From contig JAURGG010000002.1 of NCBI GenBank assembly GCA_030833905.1, positions 1-64,000 of the forward strand: 64,000 nucleotides of DNA. The letters run 5' to 3'. The notes beneath the pieces were generated by a model that did no database searches, had not been told where the DNA came from, and worked only from the letters and a program-made list of their open reading frames with translations. The DNA comes from Schleiferiaceae bacterium. Lineage in GTDB: Bacteria; Bacteroidota; Bacteroidia; Flavobacteriales; Schleiferiaceae. Positions within the stretch are counted from its first letter, which is position 1. Each line of letters begins with the position of its first letter. Shown here piece after piece: positions 25,216-33,476 of this stretch. The translations under genes were made by a program, and so were the position numbers.

Positions 25216-27750
25216 CTACTTCGTGCGAATGTAGGTTCCGACGGGCGGGTCTACTTTCACCCACTCGGGGTTCAGCTCGCGTAGCTCCTTTTCTTTGACT
25301 CCGAGGTCCTTTGCCAACGTCTTCCACGTCTCTCCGAGGTTCACCTGGCGGTGCTTTGAATCAAACTCAGCGTAGTCACCATTCGGCGTAACCTTCAGGA
25401 TCATTCCAGGCTCAAGGCGCACACCACGTAGGCCACCGTTGAGCTTGCGCAGGTCAGTGATGCCGACGTTTGCGTTTCGGCAGACCGTGGCGAAGCTCTC
25501 CTTGTCTCCCACCGTGTACACTTCACCTTTAACGGGCTTCGCGGGCTCGGCGTTCTTGGCCTTCTCTCCCATCTCCTCAGCTAGGGCTGCAGTATCCACG
25601 GGCGGAGTGTAGTCGTCGCGGATTACGCGGAAGTCAGTACGGCGGTTGATCTGGTTGGCCGTCTCCTGCTGCGCAGAAGGCATCTTGCGGATGTTCGACT
25701 CCGTAAGTAGCGTGCCTGCCGGAAACAAATCTTTACCCAGTCCTTTGTAGTTCTGCGGAATCTCAAACGGCTGCGTTTCACCCATACCGAGCGACACGAG
25801 GCGCGCAGGATCGATGCCCTTGCTGATGAGGTACTTCACACAGGTATCAGCACGCTTTTGCGAAAGGGCCTGGTTCTTGTCGTCCGCATCGCGGTAGTCC
25901 GTGTGAGAGCGGAGCTCAATCACAATGTTCGGATTGAGCGCCAACGTACGGTAGACTGTATCGAGGGCCGCGCGTGACTTCTCGTTCAGGTCCCACTTAG
26001 CCAGTGCGAAGTAGAGCTCCGGAAGAATTACGGGGTACTCAATCGGCGCCATCGTAGCCGCAATGTCCATGGTATGGCGAAAGACGTTCTCGTTCTCTAC
26101 AAACACAAAGTTGTCAAGGTTCAATCCTACTGTATTGGCCTTGGCTCCGCCGTTCAAAAACTTTTTCTTTTCGAATGCAAACGAGTAGTTGACGTCAGCG
26201 CTCAACTTCTCATCGATCAGTTCAAATTTGCCCAACTTGTCGGTCATCACAGTGGCGTTAAAGCCGTCGCTGCCCGAAATTTTCACGGTGGCGTTGGCAA
26301 GCGGAGCTTGGTCTTTTTCACTCTTTAAGGTTCCGCGCAAGCCGTACTTCAACGGAACCTCGTAGATCGTCCAAATGTCGTCGCCGCCGGTTCCACCCTC
26401 GCGGTTCGTTACGAAGTAGCCATCGCGAAGTCCACCTGGACGCAAAATGATATTGAAGTCGTCCCCAGAACTATTGAGCGGTGACTTCAAGTTTTCGGGC
26501 TCACCCGTGGGCAGTCCGTCTTCACCCACAGCAACTCGAAAGAGGTCAAAACCCCCCATTCCTGGCAGGCCGTCGCTCGAGAAGTACAAGAAGCCATCGT
26601 CGTGAATGAACGGAAAGAGCTCGTCGCCTTTGGTATTGACGAGTGCTCCGAGGTTCACTGGATTGCTCCAGCTACGGCGGCGCTTGTCGTAGGTTGCGAC
26701 CCAAAGGTCCTTACCACCCACAGCACCTTGAAGGTCTCCTGCAAAGTAGAGCAACGTCTCGTCAGCGTTAATACTCGGGTGACCGACCGAGCGCGATGAG
26801 TCGCTGGTGAGTACCACAGGAGTTGGATCCTGCCACGTCTGGCCTGCGCGGCGGGTCACATAAATAGCACAGCCGAGCTGGGCACGCTTCACGTCCATAC
26901 AGCGCGTGAAGTACAAGTTGCGTCGCTTGCCGTCAAATGCAGGCGATCCCTCGTGGTCCATGGTGTTGATTACCTCGGGAAGGAGTTCAGGAGCCGAGAA
27001 CTTTTGCGCTCGTGCCGCTGTCGGATCGACTTTGGAAGCGCCACCCTTTGGCTTTTTGCCACCTCGAGCCGAACCGTCCGCATTAAGCCGCTTCGTCGTG
27101 TAGATATCTGCAAACTGCTGGCCGGTCCAGCCATCTTTGCGCTTACCGATTCCGCCTTCACGCGTCGAAGAAAACAAAAGCTCTTCGTAGGTATCCTGGC
27201 GTCCGTCAAAAGCCAATCCGTACTCGTGAGCCTTGGTATTTAAATCGGTGAGCGGTCCCACCTGGTAGCGGGTGGTTGCAGCCAACCAGGCTACAGCGGC
27301 CTTCGAGCTTTCGATCCCTTGCTTCGCGCGCTCGTCACCTGGAAATACTTTGGCCATGTCTTCGTAGGCCACAAGTGCGTCACTGTACTTGTCTTGGTAC
27401 TTGAGCATTTCAGCCACACCCAAATACGCCTCGGCCTGGGTGTAGCCCGCCTTGATCGCACGGCGGTACTGGGCTTCTGCAGCCTTGTACTGCGCGGTGT
27501 AGCGGTAGCACTCGCCGAGTCGGTAGCTGATCTCAGCCTTTTCAGGTCGCGACTTAACCTTACTGTAGGCCTTTCTATAGATTGCGATCGCCTTGCTGTA
27601 TTCTTTGCCCAAGTAGTAGTCGTCGCCTTGACGGGCTATTTTGGGTCGCTTGGGAGCGTCGTCGTCGGATGATTTTTGGGCCCACAATGGCGTCGCCACT
27701 ACCCCGAGGGCAAAGGCTAAACCGAGCGCAAAATGAGTTCGTTGTGTCAT
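25216..27750 (-). CDS. PorE-like OmpA/TPR/beta-propeller envelope protein with C-terminal LysM-like region
   Basis: The 844-residue exported protein has a signal peptide (GLAFALGVVATPLWAQ). TPR-like helices follow at about 36-155, then PD40/WD40-like propeller blades at about 190-470 (e.g. NADETLLYFAGDLQG, DGFLYFSSDGLPGMGGFDLF). A carboxypeptidase-regulatory beta sandwich lies at about 488-570, and an OmpA peptidoglycan-binding domain at about 585-715 (ELRSHTDYRDADDKNQALSQ). This order matches PorE of the type IX secretion system. The last 100 residues add two LysM-like stretches (YTVGDKESFATVC; VNLGETWKTLAKDLGVKEKE). I infer a peptidoglycan link for the T9SS, but a general OmpA role is possible. 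Confidence 0.85.
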   Translation of the reverse strand: MTQRTHFALGLAFALGVVATPLWAQKSSDDDAPKRPKIARQGDDYYLGKEYSKAIAIYRKAYSKVKSRPEKAEISYRLGECYRYTAQYKAAEAQYRRAIKAGYTQAEAYLGVAEMLKYQDKYSDALVAYEDMAKVFPGDERAKQGIESSKAAVAWLAATTRYQVGPLTDLNTKAHEYGLAFDGRQDTYEELLFSSTREGGIGKRKDGWTGQQFADIYTTKRLNADGSARGGKKPKGGASKVDPTAARAQKFSAPELLPEVINTMDHEGSPAFDGKRRNLYFTRCMDVKRAQLGCAIYVTRRAGQTWQDPTPVVLTSDSSRSVGHPSINADETLLYFAGDLQGAVGGKDLWVATYDKRRRSWSNPVNLGALVNTKGDELFPFIHDDGFLYFSSDGLPGMGGFDLFRVAVGEDGLPTGEPENLKSPLNSSGDDFNIILRPGGLRDGYFVTNREGGTGGDDIWTIYEVPLKYGLRGTLKSEKDQAPLANATVKISGSDGFNATVMTDKLGKFELIDEKLSADVNYSFAFEKKKFLNGGAKANTVGLNLDNFVFVENENVFRHTMDIAATMAPIEYPVILPELYFALAKWDLNEKSRAALDTVYRTLALNPNIVIELRSHTDYRDADDKNQALSQKRADTCVKYLISKGIDPARLVSLGMGETQPFEIPQNYKGLGKDLFPAGTLLTESNIRKMPSAQQETANQINRRTDFRVIRDDYTPPVDTAALAEEMGEKAKNAEPAKPVKGEVYTVGDKESFATVCRNANVGITDLRKLNGGLRGVRLEPGMILKVTPNGDYAEFDSKHRQVNLGETWKTLAKDLGVKEKELRELNPEWVKVDPPVGTYIRTK

Positions 27751-27813
27751 GAGGGAGGTGGCGTTTCAGGCGCTGAAGTCACGAAAATAACAAATGCTAG
27801 CGGATAAAACGAG

Positions 27814-27843
27814 AAAAGCCCCTCGCGCACTTGCACGAAGGGC
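27814..27843 (-). terminator. Terminator of the glutamine synthetase gene
   Basis: On the minus strand GCCCTTCG / CGAGGGGC (8 bp with a wobble) around a 10-base loop is followed by TTTT. It starts 25 bases after the glnA stop. Confidence 0.75.
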
Positions 27844-27868
27844 CACATTTCTCAAAATTTTATTGATT

Positions 27869-30058
27869 CTAGCGGATGTAGAGTAGTTCGCGGTACTTCG
27901 GAAGCGGCCACGTTTCGTTGTCTACAATCAGCTCCATTTTGTCTACTTCGTAGCGAATTGAAGACAAGAAGGGCTTCACGGTATCGCAGTACGCCAAGGC
28001 GCGCTCACGAGCAGATTCAATGGTGTTGGCCTTTTTGCGGGCCTCGGTCATTTCCTCTACATGGCGAAGCGCTTTTGAGATGCGCTCGCTGAGCTCTTCG
28101 ATAATGTCAAGTTGCTCTTTACACGTCTTCTTAAACGTAGCCTCGGGAAGCAGGGCCTTGAGTCGGAGTAAGTTTTCACTCATCACACTCTGGTACTTGA
28201 TGGCAGAAGGAATGATGTGGTTGTGCACCAAATCACCCAGGGTGCGGCTCTCAATCTGAAGGTGCTTGAAGTACTCCTCTTGCAGGATCTCGTAGCGGGC
28301 ATGCAGCTCTACTTTGCTGAGGACGCCGTGCTTCTCAAAGAGGCCCTCGGCATCTTTGGTCACCAAGAAATCCAAGGCACGCGGAGTGTCGGGCGTATTC
28401 TTCAGACCGCGCTTCTCAGCCTCTTCCTTCCAAGCGTCGCCGTAGCCGTCTCCTTCAAAACGAATCTTTTTAGAGGCCTTGATGTAGTCCTTGAGCACAT
28501 TAAAGATGGCGTCGTCCTTCTTCAAGCCTTGAGCAATTTGGGCGTCTACGTCCTTTTTAAACTGAATCAGTTGGTCGGTAACCATCAGGTTTAAAGTGGT
28601 CATGGCATGCGAACAGTTGGCCAACGAACCCACTGCGCGCAGCTCGAACTTGTTGCCCGTGAAGGCAAATGGCGAGGTGCGGTTGCGGTCGGTGTTGTCC
28701 AGCAGAATTTCTGGGATTTTGCCTACCACATTGAGCTTTAACTCGGTCTTCTTCTCGGGCGACATTTTGCCGCTCTCGAGCTTTTCGAGCTCGTCGAGCA
28801 CTTCTGTGAGCTGGCTACCGATGAACACTGAAATGATCGCCGGAGGGGCTTCGTTGGCACCAAGCCGGTGGTCGTTGCTGGCGGATGCAATGGCAGCACG
28901 AATAAGGTCAGCACGGTCGTGCATCGCCTTGATCGTGTTCACGAAAAAGCTCAAAAACAAGAGGTTGCGCTTCGGAGTAGAACCAGGAGCAAGCAAGTTG
29001 ATTCCGGTGTCTGTGGCCAGAGACCAGTTGTTGTGCTTTCCTGAACCATTCACACCTGCAAACGGCTTCTCGTGGAGGAGTACCCGGAAGTTGTGGCGCG
29101 AGGCCACCTTGTCGAGCAAGTCCATAAAGAGCGAGTTGTGATCTACTGCCACGTTCGCTTCTTCGAAAATGGGCGCAAACTCAAACTGGCCGGGAGCAAC
29201 CTCATTGTGGCGGGTTTTCACCGGAATTCCGAGAAGGTGGCTTTCAAACTCAATCTCGCGCATGAACTGAATGACCCGCTCGGGAATGCTGCCAAAGTAG
29301 TGGTCTTCCATTTGCTGCCCCTTGGCCGGAGAATGACCGACCAGAGTGCGGCCCGTCATCACGAGGTCAGGACGCGCATGGTACAGAGCCTCATCAATTA
29401 AAAAGTACTCCTGCTCCCAGCCCAACGTCGCGTGAACCTTGCCGATGTTCTTGTCAAAGTACTGGCACACAGAAGTCGCTGCATGATCAACCGCCTGGAG
29501 CGACCGCAGGAGTGGCGTTTTGTTGTCGAGTGCCTCACCCGTATAGGCCACGAATACAGTTGGAATACATAGGGTGTCTGCAAGCACAAATGCGGGAGAG
29601 GTTGGATCCCACGCGGTGTATCCGCGGGCCTCAAACGTATTTCGGATTCCGCCGTTGGGGAAGCTCGAAGCGTCGGGTTCAGCTTGCACAAGCATTCCAC
29701 CGTTGAACTTCTCGATGGCGTAGCCGTCGGCAGTTGGCTCAAAGAATGCATCGTGCTTCTCAGCAGTCGCACCGGTCAAGGGTTGAAACCAATGGGTGTA
29801 GTGGGACGCACCCTTTGCCATAGCCCATGCCTTCATTGCGGTCGCCACTTGGTCGGCGATTCCGCGGTCAATTTTGTCGCCGCGGTCAATGGCCTTCATG
29901 ACAGATTCAAACGCCTCTTTAGGCATGTACTCGCGCATGGCCTTTTGGTTGAAGACATTGGCTCCGAAGTACTCAGAGGCCTTACCTGCGGGCTTAGCAA
30001 ACACTGACGGTTTGTGGCTCAAGGCCGCCTCGAGGCCTAAATAACGAGAAGTGGGCAT
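27869..30058 (-). CDS. glnA: Glutamine synthetase type III
   Basis: The 729-residue enzyme is a GSIII, much longer than GSI (about 470), and makes glutamine from glutamate and ammonia. Motifs are WEQEYF at 214-219, NEVAPGQFEF at 285-294 (metal and substrate site) and KPFAGVNGSGKHNNWS at 331-346. GSIII is typical of Bacteroidota. It appears monocistronic, with its own promoter, an upstream palindrome at 30135-30158 and a terminator. Confidence 0.97.
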   Translation of the reverse strand: MPTSRYLGLEAALSHKPSVFAKPAGKASEYFGANVFNQKAMREYMPKEAFESVMKAIDRGDKIDRGIADQVATAMKAWAMAKGASHYTHWFQPLTGATAEKHDAFFEPTADGYAIEKFNGGMLVQAEPDASSFPNGGIRNTFEARGYTAWDPTSPAFVLADTLCIPTVFVAYTGEALDNKTPLLRSLQAVDHAATSVCQYFDKNIGKVHATLGWEQEYFLIDEALYHARPDLVMTGRTLVGHSPAKGQQMEDHYFGSIPERVIQFMREIEFESHLLGIPVKTRHNEVAPGQFEFAPIFEEANVAVDHNSLFMDLLDKVASRHNFRVLLHEKPFAGVNGSGKHNNWSLATDTGINLLAPGSTPKRNLLFLSFFVNTIKAMHDRADLIRAAIASASNDHRLGANEAPPAIISVFIGSQLTEVLDELEKLESGKMSPEKKTELKLNVVGKIPEILLDNTDRNRTSPFAFTGNKFELRAVGSLANCSHAMTTLNLMVTDQLIQFKKDVDAQIAQGLKKDDAIFNVLKDYIKASKKIRFEGDGYGDAWKEEAEKRGLKNTPDTPRALDFLVTKDAEGLFEKHGVLSKVELHARYEILQEEYFKHLQIESRTLGDLVHNHIIPSAIKYQSVMSENLLRLKALLPEATFKKTCKEQLDIIEELSERISKALRHVEEMTEARKKANTIESARERALAYCDTVKPFLSSIRYEVDKMELIVDNETWPLPKYRELLYIR

Positions 30059-30080
30059 AGCAAATTGGTTTTTGATGCCA

Positions 30081-30112
30081 CAAAACTACCAAAAATCCAC
30101 AACAAGCTGAAA
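30081..30112 (-). promoter_or_regulatory. Predicted glnA promoter
   Basis: On the minus strand TAGTTTTG (30081-30088) fits the -7 consensus, and 20 bases upstream is TTTC in place of TTTG. The ATG lies 22 bases downstream. Confidence 0.5.
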
Positions 30113-30134
30113 TAAAAACTATAATTTTTTATCA

Positions 30135-30158
30135 ACACCCCCTAAATTTTAGGGGTGT
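30135..30158. promoter_or_regulatory. Palindrome upstream of glnA
   Basis: ACACCCCCTAAATTTTAGGG continues as GTGT, an inverted repeat of about 24 bases (ACACCCC/GGGGTGT arms). It lies about 22 bases upstream of the predicted -33 element and has no T-run on either strand, so an operator is more likely than a terminator. Confidence 0.5.
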
Positions 30159-30170
30159 CGATGTGAAAAA

Positions 30171-30425
30171 CTACTTTTTTCGAGAAACCACCCCCTCTAT
30201 ATCGCTTTTAACCTCTTCAACTGCCTTAGAAACTTCCTTGAGTCCTGGTTGGTCTTCGGCCATCTTTGTCATTTGCTGGGTAAGGTCAGCCTGAGCATTC
30301 TTTACGGTGCGTATCCCCTTTGCGAGTGAACGCACGAATCCAGGAAGTCGGTCTGGCCCAAAAAGCATCAGCACCGCGAAAAGCAGAATAACTACTTCTC
30401 CGGTGCTGATAAAGAGCATGGTCAT
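30171..30425 (-). CDS. tatA: Twin-arginine translocase TatA/TatE-type subunit
   Basis: The 84-residue protein has the TatA layout: a short N-terminal membrane helix (TGEVVILLFAVLMLFGPDRL), the conserved FGP hinge (FGPDRLP), an amphipathic helix (GFVRSLAKGIRTVKNAQADL) and a charged tail. It forms the Tat pore for folded proteins. It starts 6 bases after secDF, so one transcript carries both export systems. A tatC gene is not in this window. Confidence 0.93.
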   Translation of the reverse strand: MTMLFISTGEVVILLFAVLMLFGPDRLPGFVRSLAKGIRTVKNAQADLTQQMTKMAEDQPGLKEVSKAVEEVKSDIEGVVSRKK

Positions 30426-30431
30426 AGAATC

Positions 30432-33422
30432 TTACTTCTTCTTCGAGCTGTCGTAAAGCACTGGTGAGGCGATGAACAGCGAAGAGTACGTACCAATTAC
30501 GATACCAAACAAGATGGCGAAGATGAATCCGCGAAGGACTTCACCACCCAAGAAGAAAATTACCAAGAGCACGACGATGGTCGTCATCGAAGTGTTGAAC
30601 GTACGGCTGAGCGTCGCATTCAATGCATTGTTGATGACCGTCTCGTCGGTGCGCGAACCCTTGTGGCCCGTGATGAACTCGCGAATACGGTCAAAGACGA
30701 CCACGGTATCGTTGAGCGAGTATCCAATTACGGTCAAAATGGCTGCAATAAAGGCCTGGTCAACCTCTAAAGAGAACGGTAAGATTCCGTCGAGGAGCGC
30801 AAAGGCTCCGAGGGTGATCACCACGTCGTGCACGAGTGCTGCCACCGCACCCAGAGAGTACTGCCAGCGGCTAAAGCGAACCAAAAGGTAGATAAAGATT
30901 CCGAGGAGTGAGAACAAGATTGCCCACACCGCTGAATTCGCAATGTCGTCGGCGACTGTTGGACCTACTTGGCGGTAGGCAACGATTCCCAATCCAGCTT
31001 CGCCGGGATTGTCAAACTCAGCCTCAGCAGGAGCTGACACATAGAATTCCTTGACTCCACCATAAAGTTGCGCACGAAGTGCTTCTTCTACTTCTGCACC
31101 AGACTCCGACACGCGGTAGTTGGTGGTGATGACCACCTGGTCAGGCGTGCCCAAGGTCTTGACAATCGGCGTGAATGACTTTCCGTTGGCGTCTACAAAA
31201 ACTTTGGACAAGCTCGAGCTCACCTTGGACACCTCAACCGATTGGTCAAAGCGAACTTGATAAGTGCGACCGCCCTCAAAGTCCACGCCGTAGCTCAATC
31301 CCTTGGTAAAAAGTACTACCACACTTGCGACAAGCAGCGCACCTGAGAACAAGTAGGCTTTCTTACGGCCGCCCAAGAAGTTGAACTTGGTATCCACAAA
31401 CCACTTCTCTGTGGTCTTGGTGGTGAAGTTTACGGTTCCACCTTTTGCCAAACGCCACTCGATGTACAAGCGGGTCACGAAGATGGCCGTAAAGAGCGAA
31501 GAGAGAATACCAATAATCAATGTGGTAGCAAAGCCCTTGATGGGACCAGTTCCGACCATGAAAAGAATGATTGCGGTCAGCAATGTGGTCGCGTTGGCAT
31601 CCAAGATGGCCCCGCGAGATCCACGGTAGCCGTCGGCCACTGCAGTCCGCACGTCCTTACCAGCAGCAAGCTCTTCGCGAATGCGATCAAAGATGAGTAC
31701 GTTGGCATCCACAGCCATACCAATCGTGAGCACGATACCCGCCATACCAGGAAGGGTCAGTACTGCCGAAATGGCGTCAAGAATACCAAAGATGAAGAAC
31801 ATGTTGACCAAAAGGGCGAGGTTTGCAGCGATGCCGCCACCCGAGTAGTAAAACACCATGTAGGCGAACACTACCAAAAACGCAATCAAGAACGAATTCA
31901 TGGACGCAGAGATGGCTTCTTTACCAAGGCTTGGACCGACTACGTCGGCTTGAATGATGCGGGCAGGAACTGGAAGCTTACCTGCCTTAAGAACATTGGC
32001 CAAGTCAGAGGCCTCGTCGAGACTAAATCCGCCTTCAATTTGTGTACGACCACCGGAAATCTCGTTGATGACACGCGGGTAGCTGTAGACCATGTTGTCC
32101 AGCACGACCGCAACGTGGCCCTTGGGATTCTTGGCACTTTCTTCGGCGGTAATGCGCTGCCAAATTTGTGCTCCGTAGCCGTTCATCGCCATGGTAACGA
32201 TTGGGTTGTTGCCCTGGTCGAATTCGCGGCGCGCGTCGACGATGACGCCTCCGTCGAGTTCGGGTTCCATGGTGCGGTTGCCATTCAGGGCAATCAAGAA
32301 GGTGATGCCTGCTTTGGGATCAGGACGGGTCCACGCAAAGCGCACGTAGCGCTTGTCACCGGGAATCAAACTTTTAACCACATCACTCTTGAGGTAGGCA
32401 TTGATGGTAGCCGTATCGCGCGGAAGGGCGAATCCGATGATGGGCCCTTCGAGCGGAGTGAAGGTTTGTGGGTCAACGTTGAGCTGGAAAATATTCAGCA
32501 GCGGATTGTGCTGAAGTGCACTCGAATCAGTTGCGGCCACAGCCGTTGATTCGGGACTCGTTACGTCGTCGGCATCAAGGGCGGTGGGAAGGTCGATCGC
32601 CTTAGGAGCATCGGACTTGACCGAGGACTTGTTCGGATCAGGAACTACGCTACGCAAGCGCTCGTTGGCGTCCACCATAAACTGCATCCATGCAGCACCG
32701 TAGTCGGCACGCCAAAATTCAAGGCGGGCAGTAGACTGAAGCAGGCGCTGTACGCGAGCTGGATCTTTTACGCCGGGAAGCTCCACGAGAATGCGACCCG
32801 TATTGCCAAGGCGCTGCAGGTTGGGTTGTACGACTCCGAACTGGTCAATACGAGCCTTGAGTACCGTGTACACGTTTTGAACCGACGCCTCAACATCTGA
32901 GCGAATGGCTGCTTGCACCTCATCGTCGGTTGCGTTGAAGCCGAGGCGGTCTGACATGTCTTTGGTTCCGAAAAGGCCGGGATCACTCCACGACTTTGCG
33001 CCGAGCTTGCTATCTAATGCTTTGATAAAGAGATCAATGTAGGCTTCGCCACTGTTCTCTTGCTCGGCATCGGCCGCCGCGAGTGCAGCATTCAATGTCG
33101 AATCGTTGGGGTTGGCCGCCAGACCTTTGATGACGTCGCGAACCGAAACCTCGAGGATTACGTTCATACCTCCACGCAGGTCAAGGCCAAGGTTCATCTC
33201 TTTTTCTTTCACTTCTTTGTACGTGAACGAAGCCACACCGAGGTTGTATACCTCTTGGCTGGCCAGCGAATCCAGCACGCGATTGAGCTTGGACGGGTCG
33301 TTTCCGGCTATCTCAAGCGCTTGTTTTTCAACGCGCTGCGCGATAAACGTAAAGGACAATTCATAAAGGGCCGCAAGCGCAAAAGCGACTGCAAACAGGC
33401 GGATTACCACTTTATTCTGCAT
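30432..33422 (-). CDS. secDF: Protein translocase SecDF fusion
   Basis: The 996-residue fused protein starts MQNKVVIRLFAVAFALAALY. The SecD half (to about 620) has LGLDLRGGMNVILEV, a large periplasmic region, then FLIAFLVVFAYMVFYY and GMAVDANVLIFDRIREEL. The SecF half has GVDFEGGRTYQVRF and GYSLNDTVVVFDRIREF. It helps pull proteins through SecYEG with the proton gradient. The longer start at 33590 would add 56 non-conserved residues inside the divergent gene and is rejected. Confidence 0.96.
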   Translation of the reverse strand: MQNKVVIRLFAVAFALAALYELSFTFIAQRVEKQALEIAGNDPSKLNRVLDSLASQEVYNLGVASFTYKEVKEKEMNLGLDLRGGMNVILEVSVRDVIKGLAANPNDSTLNAALAAADAEQENSGEAYIDLFIKALDSKLGAKSWSDPGLFGTKDMSDRLGFNATDDEVQAAIRSDVEASVQNVYTVLKARIDQFGVVQPNLQRLGNTGRILVELPGVKDPARVQRLLQSTARLEFWRADYGAAWMQFMVDANERLRSVVPDPNKSSVKSDAPKAIDLPTALDADDVTSPESTAVAATDSSALQHNPLLNIFQLNVDPQTFTPLEGPIIGFALPRDTATINAYLKSDVVKSLIPGDKRYVRFAWTRPDPKAGITFLIALNGNRTMEPELDGGVIVDARREFDQGNNPIVTMAMNGYGAQIWQRITAEESAKNPKGHVAVVLDNMVYSYPRVINEISGGRTQIEGGFSLDEASDLANVLKAGKLPVPARIIQADVVGPSLGKEAISASMNSFLIAFLVVFAYMVFYYSGGGIAANLALLVNMFFIFGILDAISAVLTLPGMAGIVLTIGMAVDANVLIFDRIREELAAGKDVRTAVADGYRGSRGAILDANATTLLTAIILFMVGTGPIKGFATTLIIGILSSLFTAIFVTRLYIEWRLAKGGTVNFTTKTTEKWFVDTKFNFLGGRKKAYLFSGALLVASVVVLFTKGLSYGVDFEGGRTYQVRFDQSVEVSKVSSSLSKVFVDANGKSFTPIVKTLGTPDQVVITTNYRVSESGAEVEEALRAQLYGGVKEFYVSAPAEAEFDNPGEAGLGIVAYRQVGPTVADDIANSAVWAILFSLLGIFIYLLVRFSRWQYSLGAVAALVHDVVITLGAFALLDGILPFSLEVDQAFIAAILTVIGYSLNDTVVVFDRIREFITGHKGSRTDETVINNALNATLSRTFNTSMTTIVVLLVIFFLGGEVLRGFIFAILFGIVIGTYSSLFIASPVLYDSSKKK

Positions 33423-33449
33423 AGTATGGGTGACTTTAGTACGAGGCGG

Positions 33450-33457
33450 CAAATATA
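33450..33457 (-). promoter_or_regulatory. -7 element of secDF
   Basis: TATATTTG on the minus strand lies 27 bases before the secDF ATG. It is only 7 bases from the divergent -7 box at 33465-33472, so the two promoters overlap. Confidence 0.6.
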
Positions 33458-33464
33458 GGTGAAT

Positions 33465-33472
33465 TACCTTTG
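33465..33472 (+). promoter_or_regulatory. -7 element of the FG-GAP gene
   Basis: TACCTTTG, a full TAnnTTTG match, ends 4 bases before the ATG at 33477. The usual start point about 6-7 bases downstream would fall on the ATG itself. Confidence 0.6.
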
Positions 33473-33476
33473 AGAA

